DNA from: Prevotellaceae bacterium UBA4359
Lineage (GTDB): Bacteria; Bacteroidota; Bacteroidia; Bacteroidales; Bacteroidaceae
Direction of reading: 5' to 3'
Length of the DNA stretch: 37,391 nucleotides
Assembly (NCBI GenBank): GCA_002393555.1
Contig: DGSP01000013.1
Coordinates: 1-37,391 of the forward strand
The translations under genes were made by a program, and so were the position numbers. The notes below the pieces were generated by a model, which worked only from the letters and a program-made list of their open reading frames with translations, had not been told where the DNA came from and did no database searches. Position 1 is the stretch's first letter, and every line of letters begins with the position of its first letter. Shown here in pieces: positions 1 through 7,899 of the stretch.

Positions 1-2496
1 CAACGCAATTCGGGGATGAACCATACTTTTTTCTAAGATTGTTCCGATTTTGGGTATACGCCCATTCATTGTCAGACCTTTAACATCAACAAATTTTAAA
101 TTATCAATAAGTTTTTGTAAATCAAACTCTTTCCCTCTTCTGTGCATCTTTGTAGAATACAGGTGCTGGCATGGTGTTTCTGTCTTCCGGAAAAGTAGTA
201 TTGAAGTATTCACGACAGCGTTCTCAAATACAGGCTTTGGACGTACCGCATACGACGATATGTGTATGGTGTCACAGTTTCCCATCAGAATACGATGCAC
301 TCCAGTAAGAGAATCGCTTGAAGTCAATGATATGGGTACAATATAAGCAAAGCAACCATTCCTCCGAAGCAAGTTATACCCAAGTTCAATAAACAATGTA
401 TATGTATCAAGAGAAGCTTTTTGTACGCCTTTTACCGTTTTAGCTGTTATATAGGTGTTTTGGTAGAAGCGTTTTGTCTTATCATCATACTTCGCACCAT
501 ATGGAGGATTGCCAATAACTATGTCAAAGCCCTTTTCAGAAGGATGTGCAAATACATCTTTGAAATAGGTATGCCAAAGGAAAAATGAACTATTATTCTG
601 TAAATCCAATTCTCCGACTCTCTTTTCCAAAGATTGGTTATTTGCTATTATCAAATTCTTTACTGCCTGGTCTATTTTTTGTCGAAGTAATTGGCGCTCT
701 CCATGATCATCCGCTTCAAAATATTTACGGATATACTCTTGTATCAATGCACGATTGCATGTGTCATCATCAAAGATTAGTTGCCCTGTTCGACTTCCAT
801 TTCCTGCAATATCGCGCAAATCGAATCCTTCGTAGCTTTCCAAGAGCGAGTTACCTTGCATAATCTTGAAATCTAGATTAGGCAATGTACAAGGCGACTT
901 CTCATCAACTATAAGTGAAAGCCAAAAACGCAGACGAGCTATTTCCACTGCACCACGTTCAATGTCCACGCCATAGATGTTGTTCTGGATGATGTGGCGT
1001 TTGATTTCTGATGCCCTTTCCACGGTGTTTGGTTCTATGGCAGAACGACAGAAGAACAACTCACGAAGCAATCCCATCGGGAAGGCACCTGAGCCAATCG
1101 CAGGGTCACAAATCTTTACGTTGCAAAGAGCCTCGTCTATCTGCTTGATGAACTTATCATTTGCTCCAAGAACGCTTGTGTTATGAGTGGTCACAAATTG
1201 ACGAATCGCTTCTTTCGTCGCTTCATCTTCTACATCTGTTTGCAGATAAGATATCAAACTCTCGCGGCACATGTACTGCACAATCTCTTTGGGCGTATAA
1301 TACGCACCTTTATCCTTGTTGTCCTCCAAAAGGTTCTCGAAGATTCTTCCCAACATTTCAGGGTCAACACCCACCTCTGCATCATCAGGGTCATTCTCGT
1401 CAATGGTGAAATTATATTGCGAAAGCATGGTGAGCAGGCTATTGAAATAGTCAACAGGAAAATGGCTGGGCTTCATGTCCAACTCATCACGTTCAAACAG
1501 TCCGCCGTTCAAATAAGGGATGCGGATGTTTCGGAAGCCCTCCACACCACTATCAAAGACATCGCCTTGACTTGCCCTATTTTTGTCTAAAGCATCTGCA
1601 AATAGAGGTTCAAGCACTTTATCCAAGAAATCTGTCTTTTGGACTTTCGATGCGTTTTCAAACAAATGGAGCATAAAATCATGGTCACCTTGACCCCACT
1701 CTTCTCCTGCGGGAACGCCTAACCAACCTTTCTTTTGTAGGAAATGAAGGAACACAATGCGTCCAAGCAATTTCTTCACATAATCACGAATAGGCTTTTC
1801 TTCACGCTCTTTTATCTGGGCTTTCGTTAATCCAGTATGGTCAAAATCTGTATCGATATAATCATCTCGCATTCCATTTTTGGGAGCAACCATGTAGTTA
1901 ACAAACAACTCGTATTGTGCCTTGTATTTACCAAAGAACTCTTTTGAAAGTTTCTCCACATTGAAGGCATCCTCGATGTCCTTGATTTCAAGCGAATCAC
2001 GTCTTTCATAAAGTGCAAAGAAATTGTCTCTTGCCGTTCGGCACGATTGTCCTGGCCCTAACAAGAACGTGTATCGTTTACTATCCGATGATTCTTCCTT
2101 ATTGCCGCTTTTACGGCAAAAAGTGAATCGCCAATCCCAACGTGTGTCATCATCATAATGAAAAAGCATGAAGGCACATGAGAACTGATCCATCACGGAA
2201 CGAATGAGACGCTGGATGTTCACTCTGTTGCGTTCCATCATCACCCTATCGCAGACAGTCACGTCGAAAATCTGCAAGGGTTCGACCCCCACATATATTT
2301 TGCCCACTTGCTTGATGCTGCGTATGCCTGTTGTTTCCGCCAAATGCCTGCGTTCTGGTTGACTCTCCAGCAGTTCTGCTGCATAGCCATCTTCAAAGTC
2401 ATCTTCTCCAAAGATAGGAAAGACAACATTATCAAGAAAAGACTGCCAACCTTGATATTGCTTACAGAGATACTCTTTCAATAACTCTTTGTCCAT
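1..2496 (-). CDS. Eco57I-like N6-adenine DNA methyltransferase (partial, runs off left edge)
   Basis: The frame is open for 832 codons from the ATG at 2496 to the window edge, so the C-terminus is missing. S-adenosylmethionine motif I (DPAIGSGAF) starts at residue 464 and the catalytic motif IV NPPYG at residue 663. This N-terminal extension followed by motif I and NPPY is typical of large Eco57I/type IIG or BREX/DISARM-style adenine methylases. The first ~450 residues are not a methylase core and probably serve in specificity, partner contact or cleavage; I see no certain nuclease motif there. The gene starts 9 bases after the stop of the PLD-SNF2 helicase gene on the same strand, so the two are almost certainly co-transcribed and co-functional. 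Likely role: marking self DNA in a restriction or phage-defence system. The family call is firm; the exact system type is inferred. Confidence 0.88.
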   Translation of the reverse strand, partial: MDKELLKEYLCKQYQGWQSFLDNVVFPIFGEDDFEDGYAAELLESQPERRHLAETTGIRSIKQVGKIYVGVEPLQIFDVTVCDRVMMERNRVNIQRLIRSVMDQFSCAFMLFHYDDDTRWDWRFTFCRKSGNKEESSDSKRYTFLLGPGQSCRTARDNFFALYERRDSLEIKDIEDAFNVEKLSKEFFGKYKAQYELFVNYMVAPKNGMRDDYIDTDFDHTGLTKAQIKEREEKPIRDYVKKLLGRIVFLHFLQKKGWLGVPAGEEWGQGDHDFMLHLFENASKVQKTDFLDKVLEPLFADALDKNRASQGDVFDSGVEGFRNIRIPYLNGGLFERDELDMKPSHFPVDYFNSLLTMLSQYNFTIDENDPDDAEVGVDPEMLGRIFENLLEDNKDKGAYYTPKEIVQYMCRESLISYLQTDVEDEATKEAIRQFVTTHNTSVLGANDKFIKQIDEALCNVKICDPAIGSGAFPMGLLRELFFCRSAIEPNTVERASEIKRHIIQNNIYGVDIERGAVEIARLRFWLSLIVDEKSPCTLPNLDFKIMQGNSLLESYEGFDLRDIAGNGSRTGQLIFDDDTCNRALIQEYIRKYFEADDHGERQLLRQKIDQAVKNLIIANNQSLEKRVGELDLQNNSSFFLWHTYFKDVFAHPSEKGFDIVIGNPPYGAKYDDKTKRFYQNTYITAKTVKGVQKASLDTYTLFIELGYNLLRRNGCFAYIVPISLTSSDSLTGVHRILMGNCDTIHISSYAVRPKPVFENAVVNTSILLFRKTETPCQHLYSTKMHRRGKEFDLQKLIDNLKFVDVKGLTMNGRIPKIGTILEKSMVHPRIAL

Positions 2497-2505
2497 GATA
2501 TTTCT

Positions 2506-5500
2506 TTATTTGATAGTTCCTAAAACGATGGTTGCTTCACCTTGTCTGTTCTCGACGTTTGCGACAAGTTTACCAATCTCTCTTTCCAGAATGGCATCGA
2601 TGTCCTGCTGACCTATGGCAAAAAAAGTGGATTTCTTTTCTTCCAATGCTGTCCCAATCGCCAACATCTTCTTGATGATGTCGAAACTCCCTTTGTCTGC
2701 CAGTTTACGGGCATTCTTCAACAGTTTTTTCGAATGATCAGAAAGGTTGGGATTGTTATAAAGTTTGACAATAACGTCGAGCGCTTGTGTGCGCTTATCA
2801 CCAACCCGCGACTTGTTGATACGTACAAAGTATTGGTTATATGTCTTAATGGCCTCCGAAGATAGTTGTTGCCAATTATCGGGCAGAGCAGTGCGTTGGG
2901 CATTTTCATCCACCCGCATATCCTCCAGCAATTCAATCAGAGAGATGATTTTAGCATCTTCTTCGGGACGAATTCTGACAGCAAGTCTTGCCGAACGCGG
3001 TGCCTTTACAATGAAGTATGCTGTACCGCTTTCCGCCATTGCAATCTGCCAATCATTATCAGCATGTTCTATTTGCTGATAGCGTTCAGGATGGGCTTCC
3101 TTGTATTGTTTCAACTCAAACACATACTTTTGCAAAGGAGATTCTTCACCTTCCACCGCCTTGACAATATCGTAGTGAACAACACTTTCTGCATCAGAAA
3201 ATATCTTGTTGTCTTCGCCAAACAAGATGTGGAAAGATTGCAACTTGATATGTGCTTTCCTCACTAACTGAATCTGTGCATCGCCTTCAGCACTTGGCAT
3301 GAAATTATAGACATAAACGAAAGGCTCCTTGCTGCCAATTCTGTTCACACGTCCGATTCGCTGCATCAGGCGAGTGGAATTCCAAGGCGTATCATAATTC
3401 AGAATGACATTGGCCCGATGCAAATTGACACCTTCTGCCAACACCTCTGTCGTGATAATCACATCGTAGTCATCTTTCCATTCACCATCATAATTGGCAT
3501 CGAAGTTCTCTTCAATGGCATGCTCCATATCATCACGATTGGCGGCAGTGATGACAAGTGCCTTGTGCCCTTTTGCATTAACCACTCTGGCAAGTGCTTG
3601 AACAGTGTCTATCGCTTCGGAGAAGATGACTAACTTTCCAGAAGTGTTCTTTTCCGAATTGAACAGTTCTGGTTCAAAGTTCTCCTTAAACGCATCAAAC
3701 TTGGGGTCTTGGGAGTTCTTTGCCCAGCGGTCGTAGAGATTAGAGATGAGCCAATAGTCTTCTTTTAGCGAAGTGTAATATGCTTCTTTGAAGTCCTTTC
3801 GCCTGTATTCAGCATTCTGCCCTTTCTCATTACGTCCTTGTTCGGTCAGTTTCTTTATCTTCTTTCTGATGTCTTCTGCACAATCATTGAAAGATACACG
3901 TTTCCCACGCTTTTGAGTCTTCTTTTCCGTGTTGAGTTCTTCGTTCACGTCAATTTGCGGACAGATGAATATGGTGTCATTCTCCCACATCTTGAGCATA
4001 TTCTCCGTATAGCGCCGCAAGTTCAGCAATGATTGAGAGAATGCCGTGAAGGAACTTTCCAGACGCTTGACCAAAAGTATCTGCATGATGTTAGCGAGCT
4101 GTTTGGCTACATCGCTTACACCACGATTGCCTCGACCTTCATGTTTTTTCTCGTTAGCCTTATCAACAAAATATTCAATGGCACGATAGCGGTAATACTT
4201 TAGCCAGTCATTAGTGTTTAGTTTGTCTTCCTCTGTTGGAGCAATAATCGTCATTGTGTCGGAGAAAAGTTGTGCCAACTCTTCATCCATGATGTATTCA
4301 AGCATGTTAGGACCGACAATCTTGGGAAACACCAGTCCTTGTGACTGCATATCCTCCTTGTAGTATTTCTCCACATCCGTTCGGGTGCGACGTTCCAGAA
4401 TGTCACACAGGACACAATCACGTATTCTTTGTGAAACAGCTTTCAGTCGCTTGCCACGTTCGATAGATGGGATATTATTGTTTTTGTCAATAAGAAAGTC
4501 GTATTCTCTGTTAACATCGGCAAAGAATTTTTCAATGTTACCACTTTCGGCTTTCTTCAGTGTACTATCTGTGTGATTACGCTCAAAAAGATAAATCTGA
4601 TTCTTCAAGTCGTTAGGACGATTGTTCTGCGGAGTGGCAGAAAGCAATCCCACGTATGGATACATGCCTGTCTTAGCTCCAATCTTTTGAATCAGTTCGT
4701 CCAATGACTCATACATCAATGTGGTGCTGTTGCGGAATTTGTGGCTCTCGTCGATGATGATGAGACCATAATTCTTGTTTTGTAGTACACCGTCAAATTC
4801 TCCAGAATCTCCTTCATCGTCATCATCATCCCAATCCTCATCATCTACAACCCCACCAATACGGCCTGTTGTAATGAGGTCTATATATGGAGCTATCTTT
4901 TCCTCTGTATCGGCATCAAACATGGCTATTGTTTTATTCCATGCCGACTGAATGGCTGGGGGAGAAATAATCAGCACTTTACGTTCTCGCCCATCATCTT
5001 CTGGTACTGAAAGGAAACGCTTGATGATAAGAGTTCCCACAATCGTCTTGCCAAGTCCTACCACATCGCCCAACATGAAACCACCATGTTCATGCATAAT
5101 GCCGATGCATCGCTTGACTGCTTCAATCTGATAATCAAGTTTGTGAATGTTGGCAGGAAGATAGGCTTCAATCTGCTGACCCAGTGATTTGTCAACAATG
5201 TCGCCAAATTGGAGTTGCAAGAGTTTGATGTACAGTTCGTATGGGGTGAATGGATCTGTGGTAGTATCTTCCTCTTCTTCAATCTTCTTGGTGATAGGCG
5301 CTTTTTTCAATATCTGCTCCAAGAATTGCTTGTTCCAAGGTTCTGAAATGTCCCATTTCTCATTAAACCATTGGATATGTGTCTTATGGTTAGGTATGGG
5401 TGTATCAGATAAGACTTTCGTCACATCTGTTTCCAGATAGTTCAGCTCTGCATTTCCTTGCAACCCCTTCTCCGTGAAATTGGAACTGCCTATCAAGCCA

Positions 5501-5964
5501 TATCCCAAACCCACATTCTTTCCATCGAAGATATAACATTTGGAGTGCAAGAATTGGGTATCATCTTTTTCATTCTTCCGGAAAATGCGAATCTGAATTT
5601 TGGAATCATTGTCTTCTGTGCAATATGTCAGCAGAAGACGTACAGCATCTTCATATTCCTCTTTTATCTCAAGTTCGCAAATGTCGGTGCGGATGAAATC
5701 ATCGGGATAAGACAAATCCTTGTACTTGGGATTATTAACTTGCGAGGCATAGACGTAGGGGTCTTTACCAATCAACAACAACAATTGCGTTCCCTCCTTA
5801 TCGAGAAACGTCCTGATTTCGTTGGTCAGCAAAGCAAGGCCTGGTATATCCCAATAGCCTGTAGCTATTCTAATGGTACGAATCCCATCAACAGCCATAC
5901 ACTCCTTCAATGTGTGAAGCATTGAAAGTTGGGCTATCGAGTTGTCAATAAGCGTATTATTCAT
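2506..5964 (-). CDS. PLD-nuclease / SNF2-family helicase fusion, probable restriction effector
   Basis: This 1152-residue protein has an N-terminal phospholipase D-type nuclease domain with one HKD motif (H140, K142, D147, then GSSN 159-162). A full superfamily 2 helicase follows: Walker A GLGKT around 303-307, DESH at 405-408, SAT at 442-444, motif V TTEVLAEG around 838-845 and motif VI QRIGRVNRIG at 868-877. An acidic stretch rich in D and E lies near 374-386. A single HKD copy implies dimerisation to form the active site, as in Nuc-type PLD nucleases. Similar PLD-SNF2 proteins occur beside adenine methylases in restriction-like defence loci. Here the methylase starts 9 bases downstream. 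Expected role: ATP-driven DNA translocation and cleavage of unmodified DNA. The ATG at 5964 is preceded by about 290 bases of structured leader or RNA sequence. Confidence 0.9.
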   Translation of the reverse strand: MNNTLIDNSIAQLSMLHTLKECMAVDGIRTIRIATGYWDIPGLALLTNEIRTFLDKEGTQLLLLIGKDPYVYASQVNNPKYKDLSYPDDFIRTDICELEIKEEYEDAVRLLLTYCTEDNDSKIQIRIFRKNEKDDTQFLHSKCYIFDGKNVGLGYGLIGSSNFTEKGLQGNAELNYLETDVTKVLSDTPIPNHKTHIQWFNEKWDISEPWNKQFLEQILKKAPITKKIEEEEDTTTDPFTPYELYIKLLQLQFGDIVDKSLGQQIEAYLPANIHKLDYQIEAVKRCIGIMHEHGGFMLGDVVGLGKTIVGTLIIKRFLSVPEDDGRERKVLIISPPAIQSAWNKTIAMFDADTEEKIAPYIDLITTGRIGGVVDDEDWDDDDDEGDSGEFDGVLQNKNYGLIIIDESHKFRNSTTLMYESLDELIQKIGAKTGMYPYVGLLSATPQNNRPNDLKNQIYLFERNHTDSTLKKAESGNIEKFFADVNREYDFLIDKNNNIPSIERGKRLKAVSQRIRDCVLCDILERRTRTDVEKYYKEDMQSQGLVFPKIVGPNMLEYIMDEELAQLFSDTMTIIAPTEEDKLNTNDWLKYYRYRAIEYFVDKANEKKHEGRGNRGVSDVAKQLANIMQILLVKRLESSFTAFSQSLLNLRRYTENMLKMWENDTIFICPQIDVNEELNTEKKTQKRGKRVSFNDCAEDIRKKIKKLTEQGRNEKGQNAEYRRKDFKEAYYTSLKEDYWLISNLYDRWAKNSQDPKFDAFKENFEPELFNSEKNTSGKLVIFSEAIDTVQALARVVNAKGHKALVITAANRDDMEHAIEENFDANYDGEWKDDYDVIITTEVLAEGVNLHRANVILNYDTPWNSTRLMQRIGRVNRIGSKEPFVYVYNFMPSAEGDAQIQLVRKAHIKLQSFHILFGEDNKIFSDAESVVHYDIVKAVEGEESPLQKYVFELKQYKEAHPERYQQIEHADNDWQIAMAESGTAYFIVKAPRSARLAVRIRPEEDAKIISLIELLEDMRVDENAQRTALPDNWQQLSSEAIKTYNQYFVRINKSRVGDKRTQALDVIVKLYNNPNLSDHSKKLLKNARKLADKGSFDIIKKMLAIGTALEEKKSTFFAIGQQDIDAILEREIGKLVANVENRQGEATIVLGTIK

Positions 5965-5984
5965 GCACGATAGGTTTTGGGCAT

Positions 5985-6258
5985 TGCTGACCTATCAGGC
6001 GCATTAACAGGCAAAACCGCATGGCTTCAAGACATAGAAAAAGGCGTGAACCGTCTTATCCACATCTTGAGGCCCTGAGAATTGCCCATTCATACAAGAT
6101 AAGTCATGTCCACACCTAACGGTGCAGACATTAGTGACTATCAAGGTATGAATTATCTTTGAAATTTCTCAGGTTTCAAGATGTACCGAATAATCAGCTA
6201 ATGCTGTTATTATTTCCAATAAGGGGCTGCCGCTCTTCGCCAAGAGGCAGGCAACTCA
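5985..6258 (-). ncRNA. Candidate structured RNA (6S-like rod, or long structured leader of the helicase-methylase operon)
   Basis: Reading leftward from a TACCTTTG -7 element, the RNA can fold into a long irregular hairpin spanning 6056-6193. Its paired blocks, outside to inside, are TTATTC/GGATAA, ACATCTTGA/TCAAGATGT, CCTGAGAA/TTCTCAGG, ATTCATAC/GTATGAAT, GATA/TATC, AGTCA/TGACT, TGTC/GACA and a CACC-GTTA-GGTG tip. An internal bubble separates the second and third thirds. Short hairpins flank it: CTGCC/GGCAG on the 5' side and AAGAC/GTCTT on the 3' side. A bubble-interrupted rod resembles 6S RNA, which mimics an open promoter, but I cannot confirm the family. It could equally be the ~290-nt leader of the restriction operon. 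Ends are approximate and the strand is chosen from the promoter. Confidence 0.45.
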
Positions 6259-6262
6259 ATCG

Positions 6263-6270
6263 CAAAGGTA
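6263..6270 (-). promoter_or_regulatory. Bacteroidota -7 element (TACCTTTG) reading toward the RNA and helicase gene
   Basis: Read on the minus strand this octamer matches TAnnTTTG. The -33 region is weak: only TTTC-like tracts are present at the expected distance. The predicted start near 6258 lies about 290 bases before the helicase ATG. Confidence 0.45.
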
Positions 6271-6571
6271 CACAATATTTTTAAAATGAAAGAAGGAGAG
6301 AAGGAAAAAATGAAAAAAAGCGATGCGGAGCAAATGAAATTAACCAATTAACCTATTAACTTCAACCATGCGCCGCGCTAAACCATTTTAATGAGGAGTT
6401 AGGAGTTAGGAAAGATGCGGTTGAGTGAGTGCAGAGGTCAAACTTGTTTGAACTATGCCGAGCATGAGCATCTTCGGCGAAGCCAATTAGGAGTTGCCAT
6501 GCTGGATGTAAGAATCGCGAGATAAAAAAATGGAAGAACTATTTGAGTTGACAGTTAACAACTACAAACAA

Positions 6572-6615
6572 CCTACCACCTTACCACTACGAACCTACTA
6601 CCTTACCACTACGAA
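6572..6615. repeat. 22-bp tandem duplication
   Basis: Two adjacent 22-bp copies (6572-6593 and 6594-6615) differ at one base. They sit directly before the 11-bp tandem units and contain the start of the repeat that recurs at 7641. The function is unknown; slippage is a plausible origin. Confidence 0.8.
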
Positions 6616-6618
6616 CAC

Positions 6619-6663
6619 AAGGAGCACTAAAGGAGGACTAAAGGAGCACTAAAGGAACACCAA
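6619..6663. repeat. 11-bp tandem repeat, four copies (AAGGAGCACTA-like)
   Basis: Units start at 6619, 6630, 6641 and 6652; the second and fourth are degenerate. The single copy at 7659-7669 beyond the antitoxin gene suggests the array expanded after the flanking repeats were duplicated. Confidence 0.8.
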
Positions 6664-6694
6664 AGGTCAAGGGGGGAAGAAAACAATCTCCACC

Positions 6695-6742
6695 AAATCG
6701 ATGTCGTCGAGGTCGGTTGGTCGATGTCGACGACGTCGATTT
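6695..6742. repeat. Hairpin with 16-bp arms
   Basis: Arms 6695-6710 and 6727-6742 pair at all positions if one G-T wobble is allowed, with a 16-base loop. The right arm is part of the segment repeated at 7670. It could be a terminator relic or a protein-binding palindrome. Confidence 0.7.
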
Positions 6743-6763
6743 AGAGGTTACGGAAGAGACTTT
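6723..6763. repeat. Left copy of 41-bp direct repeat flanking the toxin-antitoxin cassette
   Basis: This segment matches 7670-7710 in the same orientation with two mismatches. The preceding 29 bases of the right copy (7641-7669) match 6601-6629 with three mismatches. The left copy therefore carries about 93 extra bases between the two conserved blocks. Confidence 0.85.
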
Positions 6764-6776
6764 CAAGGAAGAATCC

Positions 6777-6811
6777 ACAAACAAAGAAGCCCATCCAAAT
6801 GGACAGGCTTC
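6777..6811 (-). terminator. Terminator of the toxin-antitoxin operon
   Basis: On the minus strand, GAAGCC and GGCTTC arms enclose a second short GTCC/GGAT pairing and are followed by TTTGTTTGT. It lies 17 bases after the toxin stop codon. Confidence 0.6.
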
Positions 6812-6827
6812 ATGGGTTAAATAAAGG

Positions 6828-7241
6828 TTATCGTTTATCCCTCAGCAGAATCTCAATCATCTCAGCAGGCGTGACAACAATTGGAGTCTTAGGGAAGTGT
6901 TTTATATTGCCAGTTATAAGGTAAGCATCCTCTTTAGAAAGGGCAACCTCATAAAACACCACATCATCTTTATCTGGAAAAACTTCATCACTCTTAACAC
7001 GTTCTGAAGAAATTCCCAATTTGCAGATACTTTTCAAATACTTATTGACCAAAGAGGGTGTGAAATGAAATTTCGAACGTCGAAGGACATCTTCATATTC
7101 TGCGATAATCTCGTCGTTGAACAAAGGTACAATATCCCCTTGAAATATCGCGTCCAACACTTTTACAGTGGCAGCGTTGATGTTTTTGGAGAACAAAGCA
7201 GAGACAAAAACGTTCGTGTCAATGACAGCGTAAATCATCAC
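6828..7241 (-). CDS. PIN-domain RNase toxin
   Basis: This 137-residue protein covers a full PIN domain of the COG1569 type. The expected acidic residues are present: D8 in DTNVF, E44/E48 in the DEIIAEYE segment, D90/D92/D93 in PDKDD, and the TGN turn at 110-112. PIN toxins are Mg-dependent RNases that cut tRNA, rRNA or mRNA when released from their antitoxin. The start codon overlaps the stop of the upstream antitoxin gene by 4 bases, a hallmark of translational coupling in these modules. Its role is probably stabilisation of the neighbouring island or phage-triggered growth arrest. The cellular RNA target cannot be read from the sequence. The protein is intact and of normal length. Confidence 0.88.
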   Translation of the reverse strand: MMIYAVIDTNVFVSALFSKNINAATVKVLDAIFQGDIVPLFNDEIIAEYEDVLRRSKFHFTPSLVNKYLKSICKLGISSERVKSDEVFPDKDDVVFYEVALSKEDAYLITGNIKHFPKTPIVVTPAEMIEILLRDKR

Positions 7242-7546
7242 TTCTGTATTTTTGAGCGTCTTTCTTCACGGGCAAGACGGATTTCTTCATTAATCTCATC
7301 TAGTGTCATCTCTTGCAATCCATTCTCTTGCGCCTCTGTCCTAAGGGCATGGAATGCCTCCAACGCACTCATAGATTTCTGCTCAGGAGCTGCCTTGATC
7401 TCAAAAGGAATTCTGCGTTGCATGACCACTGCATTCGCAAAGATGTTCATTGCGGCATTTGCACTCATACCAAACTGAGCACAGAGTTTGTCAAAAGCTG
7501 CCTTAATGCCTGAGTCCATACGGACTGTCATAGATACTTGTGCCAT
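7238..7546 (-). CDS. RelB/DinJ-family antitoxin
   Basis: This 102-residue protein has an N-terminal ribbon-helix-helix region (about residues 3-45) of the RelB/DinJ type. The strand is MAQVSMTVRMDSGIK, followed by two helices around the GMSANAAMNIF segment. The C-terminal half is charged and helical, as expected for the toxin-binding arm. It should neutralise the downstream PIN toxin and repress its own promoter as a dimer or as the toxin complex. DinJ/RelB antitoxins usually pair with YafQ/RelE toxins; pairing with a PIN toxin is also known in Bacteroidetes annotation. A -7 promoter element lies about 22 bases upstream of the ATG, giving a short leader. Confidence 0.85.
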   Translation of the reverse strand: MAQVSMTVRMDSGIKAAFDKLCAQFGMSANAAMNIFANAVVMQRRIPFEIKAAPEQKSMSALEAFHALRTEAQENGLQEMTLDEINEEIRLAREERRSKIQK

Positions 7547-7568
7547 AATCTTATTCTTTTTGATGCCG

Positions 7569-7576
7569 CAAAGTTA
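7569..7576 (-). promoter_or_regulatory. -7 element (TAACTTTG) of the antitoxin-toxin operon
   Basis: Read on the minus strand this is an exact TAnnTTTG match placed about 22 bases before the antitoxin ATG. No clear TTTG is present 19-21 bases upstream, as may happen in a repressible promoter. Confidence 0.5.
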
Positions 7577-7640
7577 AGTATTTTATTCCAATCTGCCATC
7601 ATCTTGACTTAATTTTTTATTATTTTGCCATCAACTTCAA

Positions 7641-7710
7641 CCTTACTACTACGAACCCAAGGAGCGCTAGATGTCGACGACGTCGGTTTAGAGGTTACGG
7701 AAGAGACTCT
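7641..7710. repeat. Right copy of the repeat flanking the toxin-antitoxin cassette
   Basis: The first block (7641-7669) matches 6601-6629 with three mismatches. The second block (7670-7710) matches 6723-6763 with two mismatches. Both are in the same orientation, so the toxin-antitoxin genes lie between direct repeats about 1 kb apart. Confidence 0.85.
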
Positions 7711-7842
7711 ATTGAAGCACACTCAAGAGTCTAATGGAAGAAAAGTCGGAGGACAGTTGTGTTATCCTCGCTTATTCATACGTTGGCTACGCCGAACTTA
7801 GGCTGCATCTCGGAAACAATAATGAAAAAATGACTTTTTCAT

Positions 7843-7873
7843 TTTGTATTTCGCTCGATTTGCACTAACTTTG
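7843..7873 (+). promoter_or_regulatory. Promoter of trmD
   Basis: TTTG at 7843-7846 and TAACTTTG at 7866-7873 are separated by 19 bases, an excellent match to the Bacteroidota sigma-ABfr promoter. The predicted start lies about 20 bases before the trmD ATG. Confidence 0.8.
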
Positions 7874-7899
7874 CCACAGAAAATAGAAAAAGGTCATTT

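Larger units (their letters stand above)
5965..6827. other. Gene-free 863-bp interval with structured RNA candidate and repeats
   Basis: I see no credible coding frame here. The left part (about 5980-6270) holds a promoter reading leftward and a strong rod-like RNA fold. The middle holds short intergenic repeats, including a 14-bp palindrome TCAAACTTGTTTGA at 6438-6451. The right part (6572-6763) holds a 22-bp duplicated segment, four 11-bp tandem units, a 16-bp-arm hairpin and one copy of the repeat that also lies beyond the antitoxin gene. The toxin terminator lies at 6777-6811. Confidence 0.7.
7547..7899. other. Gene-free 353-bp interval between antitoxin and trmD
   Basis: This divergent interval holds the antitoxin promoter (about 7569-7576), the right copy of the cassette-flanking repeat (7641-7710), a short repeat at 7783-7796 that resembles an inverted copy of 6471-6486, and the trmD promoter (7843-7873). 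I see no gene. By eye the base composition rises in GC after this interval. Confidence 0.75.

Noticed and set aside
5965..6300. tmRNA, SRP RNA or RNase P RNA
   Set aside because: No tRNA-like end or tag frame, no GGAAG-type SRP loop and no conserved RNase P core words were seen; only a rod-like fold remains.
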